A stretch of DNA of 64,000 bases from Lachnospiraceae bacterium AC3007 (GTDB taxonomy: Bacteria; Bacillota; Clostridia; Lachnospirales; Lachnospiraceae), in the NCBI GenBank assembly GCA_000621405.1, contig JHYK01000010.1, positions 62,001 through 126,000 of the forward strand. The letters are read 5' to 3'. Position numbers and translations under genes: made by a program. Positions 36,231 to 45,509 of this stretch are shown piece by piece. Under the pieces are notes generated by a model, which saw only the letters and a list, made by a program, of their open reading frames with translations, was not told the DNA's origin and ran no database searches. Every line of letters starts with the position of its first letter. Within the stretch, counting starts at the first letter, position 1.

Positions 36231-37549
36231 AACCGGTAGTAGCCATAGTAGGCAGACCAAATGTAGGAAAATCATCGCTCTTCAATTATCTTGCCGGAGA
36301 GCGCATAGCGATAGTCAAGGATGAGCCCGGTATCACGAGAGACCGGATATATGCCGACGTGGAATGGAACGGGAGACAGTTCACCATCATAGATACGGGC
36401 GGCATAGAACCTGATTCCGGAGATATGATGCTGCGTCTCATGCGTGAGCAGGCGCAGATTGCCATTGATACGGCTCATGTCATCATATTTATGACTGATG
36501 TGCAGATGGGACTCGTGGATGCCGACGACAAGGTCGCGCAGATGCTCAGGAAATCCCGTAAGAAGGTGATCCTTGCTGTCAATAAGGTGGACTCTGTAAA
36601 GAAGTACGAGGCCGATGTATATGAGTTTTACAATCTGGGCCTCGGTGATCCCATACCCATATCAGCGGGACAGAAGACCGGAGTGGGAGAGCTCCTCGAT
36701 GAGGTAGTGGCCAGTCTTCCCGAGCATGACTCCTCGGATGAGGAAGATGACAGGCCGAGGATAGCTGTCGTCGGGCGCCCCAATGTCGGCAAGTCGTCTC
36801 TTATCAACCGGTATCTGGGGAAAGACAGACTCATCGTATCGGATGTTGCAGGGACCACGAGAGATGCTGTCGATACAGTCGTAAAAAGGAACGGCAGAGA
36901 ATATATATTTGTCGATACTGCAGGACTCAGGCGTAAGAGCAAGATAAAAGAGCAGCTCGAATCCTATATGGTTGCGCGCACAGTGACCGCGGTCGAGAGA
37001 GCGGACATTGTGGTGCTCGTTATCGACGGGACGGAAGGCGTCACCGAGCAGGACGCAAAGATAGCCGGCATCGCGCATGACAGAGGCAAGGGACTTATCA
37101 TCGCCGTCAATAAATGGGATATAGTCGAGAAGGACGACAAGACCATATATAAGATGAGCCGCGATATCATGCAGACGCTGTCATTTGCTCCGTATGCGGA
37201 GATCCTCTTTATCTCGGCAAAGAGCGGGCAGAGAACGGAGAAGCTGTTCGAGTCCGTGGATACTGTCATCGCCAATCAGAACTTAAGGGTACAGACCGGA
37301 GTGCTCAACGAGATAATAAGCGAGGCAGTGACGCTCCAGCAGCCGCCGTCCGATAAGGGAAGGAGACTCAGGGTACTGTATGCCACGCAGGTGTCCGTTA
37401 AGCCGCCTACGATAGTGATATTCGTCAACAGCCCGAAGCTCATGCATTATTCATATACCAGATATCTGGAAAACAGGATCAGGGATGCCTTCGGCTTTCA
37501 GGGAACGCCGATCAGGTTCCTGATACGTGAAAGGAACAATGAGAAATGA
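36227..37549 (+). CDS. der: ribosome-assembly GTPase Der (EngA)
   Basis: 440 residues. Two tandem GTPase domains, each with its own P-loop GRPNVGKSS (about 8 and 183), DTGG/DTAG G3 motifs and NKVD/NKWD G4 motifs, followed by a C-terminal KH-like domain (RVLYATQVSVKPPTIVIFVN). Essential for 50S maturation. It overlaps DUF512 and plsY by 4 nt each, so the block is one translationally coupled operon. Confidence 0.98.
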   Translation: MKPVVAIVGRPNVGKSSLFNYLAGERIAIVKDEPGITRDRIYADVEWNGRQFTIIDTGGIEPDSGDMMLRLMREQAQIAIDTAHVIIFMTDVQMGLVDADDKVAQMLRKSRKKVILAVNKVDSVKKYEADVYEFYNLGLGDPIPISAGQKTGVGELLDEVVASLPEHDSSDEEDDRPRIAVVGRPNVGKSSLINRYLGKDRLIVSDVAGTTRDAVDTVVKRNGREYIFVDTAGLRRKSKIKEQLESYMVARTVTAVERADIVVLVIDGTEGVTEQDAKIAGIAHDRGKGLIIAVNKWDIVEKDDKTIYKMSRDIMQTLSFAPYAEILFISAKSGQRTEKLFESVDTVIANQNLRVQTGVLNEIISEAVTLQQPPSDKGRRLRVLYATQVSVKPPTIVIFVNSPKLMHYSYTRYLENRIRDAFGFQGTPIRFLIRERNNEK

Positions 37550-38217
37550 AGATCAGGATATTATGTCTTTTGATAGGATATTTATTCGGACTTTTTCAGA
37601 CAAGTTATATCTACGGCAGGCTTCACGGTATAGACATCAGGAAGCACGGATCCGGGAATGCCGGGACCACGAACATGCTCCGTACCATGGGGACTAAGGC
37701 GGGTCTTATAACCTTCGCCGGAGATGTGTTAAAGACGATAATAGCCGTAGTCGTATGTCTTCTGCTCTTTTACGACAGGGAAACCAATCCCGAGATGCTG
37801 CAGCTTATCAAGACATATGCATCCGCTGGGGCGATCCTTGGCCACATATTCCCGTTTTATCTGGGATTTAAGGGAGGCAAGGGCATTGCATGCACGGCAG
37901 GCTGGATCATCATAATGGAGCCCTGGGTCATTCCGATAGGGATCATCATCTTCTTCGGGATATTCTGTACGACACACTATGTGTCGCTCGGGTCCATATG
38001 CCTCTATATTTCCTTCTTTATCGAGGTCATCATAATGGGTGCGCTGACCCTTCATTACTTTGCGAACATTACTCCTTCGGGTGCCATAGAGTGCGATGTC
38101 ATAACGGGACTTCTCTGCGCTCTTGCGATAGCTATGCACAAGGACAACATAGCAAGACTGCTACACCATAACGAAAAAAAGACTTATCTTTTCAAGAAAG
38201 GTGAGATGGAAAAATGA
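37546..38217 (+). CDS. plsY: glycerol-3-phosphate acyltransferase PlsY
   Basis: 223 residues with about five TM helices. Transfers acyl from acyl-phosphate to glycerol-3-phosphate, the first step of phospholipid synthesis. Conserved motifs: GSGNAGTTNMLRTMG (motif 1), GHIFPFYLGFKGGKG (motif 2) and the third cytoplasmic motif around HKDNIARLL. Its product pathway uses the glycerol-3-phosphate made by the next gene, gpsA. Overlaps both neighbours by 4 nt. Confidence 0.97.
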   Translation: MKIRILCLLIGYLFGLFQTSYIYGRLHGIDIRKHGSGNAGTTNMLRTMGTKAGLITFAGDVLKTIIAVVVCLLLFYDRETNPEMLQLIKTYASAGAILGHIFPFYLGFKGGKGIACTAGWIIIMEPWVIPIGIIIFFGIFCTTHYVSLGSICLYISFFIEVIIMGALTLHYFANITPSGAIECDVITGLLCALAIAMHKDNIARLLHHNEKKTYLFKKGEMEK

Positions 38218-39212
38218 GCAAGAATATAGGTGTTATAGGAGCCGGAAGTTGGGGTACGGCGCTGGCAAAGCTGCTTTCAGTCAACGAACATAATGTGACG
38301 GTATATTCGGCGATATCGCAGGAGATCGATATGCTGAAGGAGTTCCATGAGCAGAAAGAAAAGCTTCCCGGAGTGATACTTCCCGATGACATGGTATTTA
38401 CCACTGATATAGCGGAGGCCTGCGAAGATAAGGACGTCATTGTGCTTGCCGTTCCTTCTCCTTTTACCAGGAGCACGGCGCGCCTTATGAAGGGGCACAT
38501 ACCGGATGAGAGCATCGTGGTGTCGGTCGCAAAGGGACTTGAAGACGGATCTTTCAGCACGCTCTCGGAGATAATAAAAGAGGAGACCGAAGCCCGGCAC
38601 ATAGTGGTGCTCTGCGGCCCCACTCATGCAGAGGAAGTGGGCACCGGAATGCCGACTGCCATTGTAGCCGGATCAAAGGATATAAAGGATGCAGAGCTTG
38701 TTCAGGATATATTCATGAATGACTCCTTCAGGGTGTATACGTCCGATGATCCTTACGGAATGGAACTCGGAGGAGCTTTGAAGAACGTCATCGCGCTCGC
38801 AGCCGGAATAGGCGACGGGCTCGGATACGGAGACAATACGAAGGCTGCCCTTATCACAAGGGGCATACATGAGATAGCGCGTCTCGGAGTGACCTGCGGG
38901 GGAAAGAAAGAAACCTTTGAGGGACTCACCGGTATAGGTGATCTTATCGTTACATGCGCTTCCATGCACTCAAGGAACAGGAGAGCGGGGATACTCATCG
39001 GCAAGGGAATGAGCGCCGATGAAGCCATGGCTGAAGTGAAGCAGGTGGTAGAGGGCGTCTATTCCGCGAAGGCTGCCATGCATCTGGCGAAAAAGCATGG
39101 CGTATCCATGCCTATCATAGAGCAGGTGAATCTTGTGCTCTTTGACGGAAAGGATCCCGCAGAAGCAATGTATGACCTTATGAGGCGTGACAAAAAGGCA
39201 GAGGTCATCTGA
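38214..39212 (+). CDS. gpsA: glycerol-3-phosphate dehydrogenase (NAD(P)+)
   Basis: 332 residues. Reduces dihydroxyacetone phosphate to glycerol-3-phosphate. Rossmann motif IGAGSWGTALAKLL at the N-terminus, CGPTHAEEV (substrate loop), catalytic Lys in GGALKNVIALAAGI, and the DNTKAALITRG and LTGIGDL blocks. It closes the DUF512-der-plsY-gpsA operon and converges with metF, overlapping it by 8 nt. Confidence 0.98.
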   Translation: MSKNIGVIGAGSWGTALAKLLSVNEHNVTVYSAISQEIDMLKEFHEQKEKLPGVILPDDMVFTTDIAEACEDKDVIVLAVPSPFTRSTARLMKGHIPDESIVVSVAKGLEDGSFSTLSEIIKEETEARHIVVLCGPTHAEEVGTGMPTAIVAGSKDIKDAELVQDIFMNDSFRVYTSDDPYGMELGGALKNVIALAAGIGDGLGYGDNTKAALITRGIHEIARLGVTCGGKKETFEGLTGIGDLIVTCASMHSRNRRAGILIGKGMSADEAMAEVKQVVEGVYSAKAAMHLAKKHGVSMPIIEQVNLVLFDGKDPAEAMYDLMRRDKKAEVI

Positions 39213-40071
39213 CCTCGCTGAATATCGCGCGGGCCGTATCAGGCTTGTTCATCACATAGAGATGTATTCCGTCCACGCCGTGTGAGAGAAGATCCTTTAT
39301 CTGATCCGTGGCGTATTCGATCCCGGCTTTTTTCATATCGTCATCATTCTCGCCGTACCTTGCAATGACATCGGAGAGACTCTTCGGCACAGAGGTGCCT
39401 GAGAGCGTAACTGTGGTACCGAGCATACGGGCGTTGGTTATCGGCATTATGCCTGCTGATACCGGAGCGCTGATCCCGGCGCGGTCCATCATATCCCTCA
39501 TCTTATAGAATTTGTCATTATCGAAGAAAAGCTGCGTGATAAGAAACGAGCAGCCCATGTCGACTTTCTTTTTCAGATTTGCTATGTCTTCTTCATAGCT
39601 TGCCGCTTCGAAATGCTTGTCAGGATAACAGGCTCCCGCTACAGTGAAGCCCGGATGATTCTTTTTGATATGTTCCGCCATGTCTGATGCATGGAAGAAA
39701 TCTCTTGAATCGTACTCCTCATCAGTCATGTCCTTCGGCCTGTCGCCTCTTAAGGCGAGGACGTTCTCTATTCCGTTTTCTCTGAATATATCAAGAGAAC
39801 TGTCCAACTTTTCCTTTGAAAAACCTACGCTCGTGATATGTGACAGCACATCCACTCCGACCTCGCGGCGGATAAAGGAAGCAGTCTCTACTGCATGTCC
39901 TGCATTGCTCCCGCCTGCTCCGTAGGTTACGGAGAGAAAATCCGGAGCTATATCCTTAAACTCCCGTAGCTTTTCCATGACAGGCTCCAAAGGCTTGTCT
40001 TTTTTGGGAGGGAAGACCTCGCATGAAAAAACCGTTTTTCCCGACTTATACATCTCTTTTATGCTGCTCAT
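39205..40071 (-). CDS. metF: methylenetetrahydrofolate reductase
   Basis: 288 residues. Reduces 5,10-methylene-THF to 5-methyl-THF using FAD. Features: SCEVFPPK with the catalytic Glu near the start, FLSVTYGAGGS, ALRGDRPKDM (flavin region), FLITQLFFDNDKF and SAGIMPITN. The ATG at 40071 was chosen because CGGAGG lies 7 nt upstream; the frame extends 15 codons further but those overlap the promoter. It is divergent from the signalling operon at 40.1 kb. Confidence 0.96.
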   Translation of the reverse strand: MSSIKEMYKSGKTVFSCEVFPPKKDKPLEPVMEKLREFKDIAPDFLSVTYGAGGSNAGHAVETASFIRREVGVDVLSHITSVGFSKEKLDSSLDIFRENGIENVLALRGDRPKDMTDEEYDSRDFFHASDMAEHIKKNHPGFTVAGACYPDKHFEAASYEEDIANLKKKVDMGCSFLITQLFFDNDKFYKMRDMMDRAGISAPVSAGIMPITNARMLGTTVTLSGTSVPKSLSDVIARYGENDDDMKKAGIEYATDQIKDLLSHGVDGIHLYVMNKPDTARAIFSEVR

Positions 40072-40087
40072 ATATGGCCTCCGAAAC

Positions 40088-40116
40088 TTGAAAATAAACG
40101 CGGGATATTTTATCAT
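40088..40116 (+). promoter_or_regulatory. promoter of the receiver-histidine kinase operon
   Basis: TTGAAA (40088-40093), a 17-nt spacer, TATCAT (40111-40116). It overlaps the divergent metF promoter. Confidence 0.65.
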
Positions 40117-40135
40117 AGTAAGGTGTTTTATTCAA
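40107..40135 (-). promoter_or_regulatory. metF promoter, overlapping the divergent promoter
   Basis: On the minus strand: TTGAAT (40130-40135), a 17-nt spacer, TAAAAT (40107-40112). Its -10 shares two bases with the opposing -10, so both promoters cannot be occupied at once. Confidence 0.6.
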
Positions 40136-40159
40136 CAAGTAACGATCAGGGGGAGCATG

Positions 40160-40549
40160 ATGAAACGGATACTGGTAGCTGATGATATGCCCACTGTGTT
40201 TGAGCAGGCCAAGGAAGTTATAGGTGACAGATATGATGTCATCACGGCATCCAACTCCGAAGAGGCACTGGAGATGTCGAAGAAGGAAAGACCTGATGCG
40301 ATACTGCTCGATATGTTCCTGGATGAAGAGAAGTCCGAGGAGATATTAAAGGAGTTGAAATCCGATGCGGTTACCAGGGACATACCGGTCATCATCACGG
40401 CTTCGGATGCTTCTGTAATGGCGCTCAGCAGATATTACAAGCTTGGAGCAGCTGACTTTGTCAAAAAGCCCTTTGTGGAAAATGTACTCTCACGCAGGAT
40501 AGATGTTGTCTGCGCCCTGAAGGATGACGGACATCTCGACCTCATCTGA
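40160..40549 (+). CDS. single-domain response regulator (receiver only)
   Basis: 129 residues, one CheY-like receiver and no output domain. The acidic pocket (VADD), phospho-acceptor Asp in ILLDMFLDE, Thr/Ser in IITASD and Lys in VKKPF are all present. ATG 40160 is preferred to the adjacent ATG 40157 because AGGGGG is then 6 nt upstream. It is the first gene of an operon with two hybrid histidine kinases and probably accepts phosphate from one of them. Confidence 0.93.
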   Translation: MKRILVADDMPTVFEQAKEVIGDRYDVITASNSEEALEMSKKERPDAILLDMFLDEEKSEEILKELKSDAVTRDIPVIITASDASVMALSRYYKLGAADFVKKPFVENVLSRRIDVVCALKDDGHLDLI

Positions 40550-40567
40550 TTAGAGACGGAGTGTAAC

Positions 40568-42676
40568 GTGCAGGGATTCTTGAATAAATGGTTCGGAGAT
40601 GACAGTCCGAGGGAAATGATCAATTTCAACATAGGCATGGTCTTTATTTCCCTTTCCTATGTGGCTGCATTGGCAAGCGGACTGTATCTCGGCCTTGACA
40701 GGAGCTTTTACTACATCACCGGTATCGGCATGATACTCGTCGCTTTTTTCGTTGGTTATGCGGCCCAGAGCGGAAGGTACCAGCTGGCTGCATTCTGCAT
40801 CGTCCTGCTTCTGGATGTCATCATCTATCCCATAGCTTATTTTCTTGACGGGAGACTCCTGTCCTTCATGCTCTTTTATTTCTTCGTTGTATTTCTTCTC
40901 GGGACATTTGTTCTGGAAGGAAGGATGAGGATCACTTCGTTTTTTATCTTTCTGATATTCTGGATGGGCTCTCTTGTCAATATGCATTACTATATTGCTT
41001 CCGCCGGCAGGCCTCCTTTTGACGGGCTCGCTCCGATAGTCGACGTGGTCATTCCGCTGATCATCTGCATCGTGTATTCCGTCACGAGCATGATCGCCTC
41101 TGCAAGATATTACAGACTGGAGAGCGAGAATGCGGAGAAGGAGAGACACAAAGCAGATGAGATGGAGAGGGCGAAGGATATCTTTCTGATGAACATGTCG
41201 CATGAGATAAGGACGCCGATGAATGCGATAATGAGCGCCGGTGAGATCATGCTGTCCAGAGATATATCCGAGGATACAAGACGTAACGTCCACCATATCA
41301 TGAACGCATGCAAGGCACTTATATCCACTCTTGATGATCTGCTCGCTTTTTCAAAGAGCGAGGACAGGGTGCTCGTGATACAGGAGTCGGAATACGATCT
41401 CGGAAGTCTTATTGACGATATCATCAATATCATATCCGTAAGGCTAATGGGAAGCGATGTAAAGTTCTATGCATATATCGATCCTTATATCCCGCGCAGA
41501 CTGTTCGGTGATGCGGTCCGCATCAGGCAGGTATTCATCAATATATTGAACAATGCTGTGAAATATACAAAAGAAGGCCATATACTCTTAAGAGTCGTCA
41601 TGAGTGAGGTCAAGGCGGACAGGATGGTCATGCATGTGGATGTGGAAGATACCGGCATAGGCATCAAGGAAGAGATGATCCCAACTCTCTTTGATGATTT
41701 TGCGAGAGTGGCTGACGATATGAATGAGAGCCTTAAGGTTGAGGGATCGGGACTGGGCCTTTCCATCACAAAGAGCATCCTTTCTTCGTGCGGCGGGGAT
41801 ATCTCAGTCACAAGTGAGTACAATAAGGGATCGGTCTTTTCTTTTGACATTCCGCAGAGGATCTCCGACGTGGGAAGTCTTGCAAAGGTTGGCAGGGCAA
41901 AAGAGCTTGGAGTCATCGTGTGTGATGATGATGAGAAGATGATAGCCGTACTGCTCGATACGCTTAAGGCAATGAGGATCAAGTGTATATCCGTAAAGGA
42001 CAGCGTCGAGATGGATGCAGCTATTGCGGAAGGACTGTACACCCATCTTTTCATCACCCCGGAGTGTCTCATGGGATCATGTGATCTTCCTGCTCTCATG
42101 AGCGCCAATATCACCATCGTCATGATGAAGAATGTGGATGACCCCGAGGAGGAGATGGGAGAAGCAAGGCTTATAAAACCCATCAACTGTCTGAACATAG
42201 CGCAGTTCTTTGAAAATGAAGAGCAGAAAGAAAAAAGCTCACTTACTCCGGGGGCCGGGGAGATGATCAAGCCTGAAAGGGTCATCGTATCCAAGGCGAG
42301 AGCCATGGTCATAGAGGATAACATCACGAACATGATGGTGGCGGAGCGGCTGCTTGACGGGATGGGTTTTGATGTATCTACCGCCAACAGCGGCCTGACT
42401 GCGTTGAGCCTTGCCAAGGTCATGAGCTTTGACATCATTTTCATAGATTATATGATGGCCGGAATGAACGGCATAGATACCCTAAGGGAGATACGGAGGC
42501 TTAAGAATGAGTGGGCGAAGAACGTTCCATGCATAGTGCTGACTGCCGATACTCATGAGGGTGCCAAACAGACGCTTATCAACGCGGGATTTGACGATTA
42601 TCTTGCAAAGCCGATCAATCTTGCCGAGATGGAATATATGGTCAAAAAATATCTGCCTGAAGAGAAGCTGGTGTGA
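40568..42676 (+). CDS. membrane hybrid histidine kinase (kinase, pseudo-receiver, receiver)
   Basis: 702 residues. About six TM helices (20-185) with little external loop, then a HisKA dimerisation domain with H-box MSHEIRTPMN (about 211-219) and an intact HATPase (N-box INILNNAVKYT, G1 DTGIGI, G2 GSGLGLS). A first receiver-like domain (about 437-545) has the VCDDDE pocket but lacks the phospho-acceptor Asp (FITPE), so it is a pseudo-receiver. The last receiver (about 575-695) is complete with Asp 627 (FIDYMM). Starts with GTG, 18 nt after the receiver gene. The sensed signal is unknown. Confidence 0.92.
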   Translation: MQGFLNKWFGDDSPREMINFNIGMVFISLSYVAALASGLYLGLDRSFYYITGIGMILVAFFVGYAAQSGRYQLAAFCIVLLLDVIIYPIAYFLDGRLLSFMLFYFFVVFLLGTFVLEGRMRITSFFIFLIFWMGSLVNMHYYIASAGRPPFDGLAPIVDVVIPLIICIVYSVTSMIASARYYRLESENAEKERHKADEMERAKDIFLMNMSHEIRTPMNAIMSAGEIMLSRDISEDTRRNVHHIMNACKALISTLDDLLAFSKSEDRVLVIQESEYDLGSLIDDIINIISVRLMGSDVKFYAYIDPYIPRRLFGDAVRIRQVFINILNNAVKYTKEGHILLRVVMSEVKADRMVMHVDVEDTGIGIKEEMIPTLFDDFARVADDMNESLKVEGSGLGLSITKSILSSCGGDISVTSEYNKGSVFSFDIPQRISDVGSLAKVGRAKELGVIVCDDDEKMIAVLLDTLKAMRIKCISVKDSVEMDAAIAEGLYTHLFITPECLMGSCDLPALMSANITIVMMKNVDDPEEEMGEARLIKPINCLNIAQFFENEEQKEKSSLTPGAGEMIKPERVIVSKARAMVIEDNITNMMVAERLLDGMGFDVSTANSGLTALSLAKVMSFDIIFIDYMMAGMNGIDTLREIRRLKNEWAKNVPCIVLTADTHEGAKQTLINAGFDDYLAKPINLAEMEYMVKKYLPEEKLV

Positions 42677-44799
42677 TGGATACTGGAAAGAAGATCTCGT
42701 TCTATAATTTTTATTATGATGACGGTGTGGACCTCAATGTAAGGCTGCTGCGCCTTGTGGGGTTCTACTCCATGGTGGCCGTGGCCCTCTCCGTGCCGTG
42801 CTTTTTTGTCGCGCAATATGATAAGACGGCATATATTGCATCCCTTATATCCATTATCCTTCTTACAGGCAACTTTGGAGTATTCTATTATTCAAAAGAT
42901 GTAGTGGTGTCATCGGTTTTATTCTGCTATCTGATGAATATCGTCATCATGCCGATGTATTTTCTTTTCGCCGGAGGTATATACGGAGGCTTCGTCCTGG
43001 TCTTTGTATGCGGCATAGTGGATGCGCTCATCCTGCTGAAGGATACCACGAGGACCGTATCGATCATTGTTTTCACCGCATGGTATCTTCTGATCGTGAT
43101 CTACAGCCTTTATCACGGGCAGATAGTCCATAATATCCCCGAGGGCAGCATGGTGATCCTTTCCATGGGAGTATGCGTTGTCTTCAGCTCTGTGGTATTC
43201 CTTATCGTGACCGACTATGACGGGTATCTTCTGAAGGCCAAGAAGAAGAACGTGGGTGAGGCCGTAAAGGAGAGCATACTGAGCGCCGAGACCAAGAGCA
43301 GGTTCCTCTCGAATGTATCACATGAGCTCAGGACTCCTATGAATGCTATCATCGGAATGAGCGGCATCATACAGAATTCGGATACCGACGGACAGCTCAC
43401 CGAGGAGATATCCATAATCACTCATAATGCAAGGGATCTTCTGTCCACCATCAACAGCATTCTTGATTATTCAAGGCTTGAATCAGGGAAGCTCGCACTC
43501 TCATTTGACCAGTTTGAACTGGATATGATGCTGAAAGAACTTCTCGGAGAGGCATCAATAAGGGCAGAAGAAAAGGGCATAGATATCTTTGTGGACATTG
43601 CTCCCGATAGTCCCAATGTGCTCTACGGAGATCACATCCAGCTGGAGATGATACTGCAGGATCTTTTAAGTGATGCCATTGATTCCGTTACAGACGGTAG
43701 AGTGCATTTCAGGATGTCCGGCAGGTATTCAAAGGACAGAAGCCGCGCGCGCTTCGTCGTCGAGATATCCGATACGGGATCCGGCATATCCGAGGAAGAT
43801 CTGAAAACTATCTATTCCAGCTTTGAGACCTATGATTCAAGACAGGACAGCAGGATCAAAAGGCTTGGACTTAAGTATTCCGTATTCAAGGGGATACTTG
43901 AGCTTATGAACGGTGATTTTGAGATCAGGAGTCTCAGAGATGTAGGTACGACCGTCATAGTTACTTTTGAGGTCTTCACCGTGGAGAGGATAGTGCTTGC
44001 GGACAAGACCTTCACTGCCGGCAGGAGAGTTTTTCTTTACGCATACGGAGAGAAGGGTTTTTCCTATATCGAAGAGGCGTTCAAACTCTTCGGAGTGATA
44101 CTGGATATCGCCTTTACTCCGGATGTTTTTGCCAAGATGTATAAGAGCACGGTCTATGATTACATCTTCATCTCGGAAGACGGTTACCCCGATGTGGGAG
44201 ATATTATCGAAGAGTCTGACAGGGAGAAGGTATTTGTCATAACCGACAGGATGGGTACGCCTGCTGATTTTGACAATCTGAGGATAGTCAGAAGGCCGGT
44301 TACCACCCTTAATCTTTCTGATATCTTCTTTGAGAGATGGGATGATATGGATTATTCAGGTGTCATATCTCCCGAGGGATTCCTTGCTCCCGATGCCAGG
44401 ATACTTGTCGTGGACGATAACATGGTCAATCTTAAGGTCGCAGAGTCTCTTCTGGACAGGTTCATGGTGAGCACAAGGATATGTGACAGCGGATTCAAGG
44501 CCATGGAGTTCCTTAAGACCGAGAGCTTCGATCTGGTGCTCATGGATCAGGTAATGCCGGGCATGGACGGCTTTGAGACGATGAAGCTGATCCGCTCAAG
44601 TCTTGTGATAAGGGGCGCGAGACGGATCCCCATAGTGTGCATGACGGCGGATTCGGGTTCGGAGATAAGGGAAAAAGTAATGCATTCCGGATTCAACGAC
44701 TATCTGCAGAAGCCGGTCAAGGAGAGTGAGCTGGAGCGCATCCTTACTTCTTTCCTTCCTGAGGATAAGATCAGGGTGAATAAAGAAGACCTGGGATGA
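42676..44799 (+). CDS. membrane hybrid histidine kinase with degenerate ATP-binding site
   Basis: 707 residues, same layout as the previous gene: about six TM helices, H-box VSHELRTPMN (His 216), HATPase, pseudo-receiver-like middle and C-terminal receiver with Asp 624 (LMDQVMPGMDG). The N-box reads LQDLLSDAID, with Asp at 329 and 333 where Asn is required for Mg-ATP, and the G2 glycine loop is replaced (KRLGLKYSVFKG). It is therefore probably a poor or dead kinase that modulates its neighbour. ATG 42676 overlaps the preceding stop by one base (TGATG); the GTG at 42673 is less likely. Confidence 0.9.
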   Translation: MDTGKKISFYNFYYDDGVDLNVRLLRLVGFYSMVAVALSVPCFFVAQYDKTAYIASLISIILLTGNFGVFYYSKDVVVSSVLFCYLMNIVIMPMYFLFAGGIYGGFVLVFVCGIVDALILLKDTTRTVSIIVFTAWYLLIVIYSLYHGQIVHNIPEGSMVILSMGVCVVFSSVVFLIVTDYDGYLLKAKKKNVGEAVKESILSAETKSRFLSNVSHELRTPMNAIIGMSGIIQNSDTDGQLTEEISIITHNARDLLSTINSILDYSRLESGKLALSFDQFELDMMLKELLGEASIRAEEKGIDIFVDIAPDSPNVLYGDHIQLEMILQDLLSDAIDSVTDGRVHFRMSGRYSKDRSRARFVVEISDTGSGISEEDLKTIYSSFETYDSRQDSRIKRLGLKYSVFKGILELMNGDFEIRSLRDVGTTVIVTFEVFTVERIVLADKTFTAGRRVFLYAYGEKGFSYIEEAFKLFGVILDIAFTPDVFAKMYKSTVYDYIFISEDGYPDVGDIIEESDREKVFVITDRMGTPADFDNLRIVRRPVTTLNLSDIFFERWDDMDYSGVISPEGFLAPDARILVVDDNMVNLKVAESLLDRFMVSTRICDSGFKAMEFLKTESFDLVLMDQVMPGMDGFETMKLIRSSLVIRGARRIPIVCMTADSGSEIREKVMHSGFNDYLQKPVKESELERILTSFLPEDKIRVNKEDLG

Positions 44800-45509
44800 G
44801 ACTTAATAAATACCTTGCAAGATATGCCGGAGTCTCAAGACGCGAAGCGGACAGGCTTATAGAGTCCGGAGAAGTCACGGTCAATAAAGCCCCGGCTTCT
44901 TTGGGCATGTCGGTGTCTGATGAGACTGATGAAGTCTCTATCGGCGATCGAAGGATAATTCCTGATAGCGAACGTCATTATTATGCTGCATACAAGCCTG
45001 TCGGTTACATCTCATCCACTGTCAGACAGGGTGATGATGATCTTATCGTGACCGATCTTGCGCCGGATGTGCCTTACAGGCTCTTTCCCGTAGGAAGGCT
45101 TGATAAGGATTCCGAGGGGCTTATCATACTTACCGATGACGGCACTCTGGCTGACAGGGTGTTAAGATCCCGTAACGGTCATGAGAAGGAGTATATAGTC
45201 CGTCTTTCAGGGCCTGTTACGGACGAAGTCATAGACAGCATATCTGCCGGAGGACTCGACATAGGAGAGAAGAGGCTTACCGGGCCCTGCAGTGTGGAGA
45301 GGATCTCTGAAGACTCCGTGCGCATAGTCCTTAAAGAGGGTATGAACAGACAGATAAGAAGGGTATTCGAGCTCTTTGACGAAGAGGTTAAGGGACTTTT
45401 AAGGGTCCGTTTCATGAATATCCTTATATCCGGCCTCGAGCCAGGTGATGTGAGAGAACTCAGGCCCGAAGAGATAAGGGTCATGAAAGAGATGACAGAA
45501 GATGATTGA
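44796..45509 (+). CDS. RsuA/RluB-family rRNA pseudouridine synthase
   Basis: 237 residues. N-terminal S4 RNA-binding domain (MRLNKYLARYAGVSRREADRLI), catalytic Asp in GRLDKDSEGL, and the EGMNRQIRRV motif near the end. Converts specific uridines in ribosomal RNA to pseudouridine; the exact site cannot be read from sequence (RluB- or RluF-like). ATGA overlap with the hybrid kinase gene and 8-nt overlap with ligA. Confidence 0.93.
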   Translation: MRLNKYLARYAGVSRREADRLIESGEVTVNKAPASLGMSVSDETDEVSIGDRRIIPDSERHYYAAYKPVGYISSTVRQGDDDLIVTDLAPDVPYRLFPVGRLDKDSEGLIILTDDGTLADRVLRSRNGHEKEYIVRLSGPVTDEVIDSISAGGLDIGEKRLTGPCSVERISEDSVRIVLKEGMNRQIRRVFELFDEEVKGLLRVRFMNILISGLEPGDVRELRPEEIRVMKEMTEDD

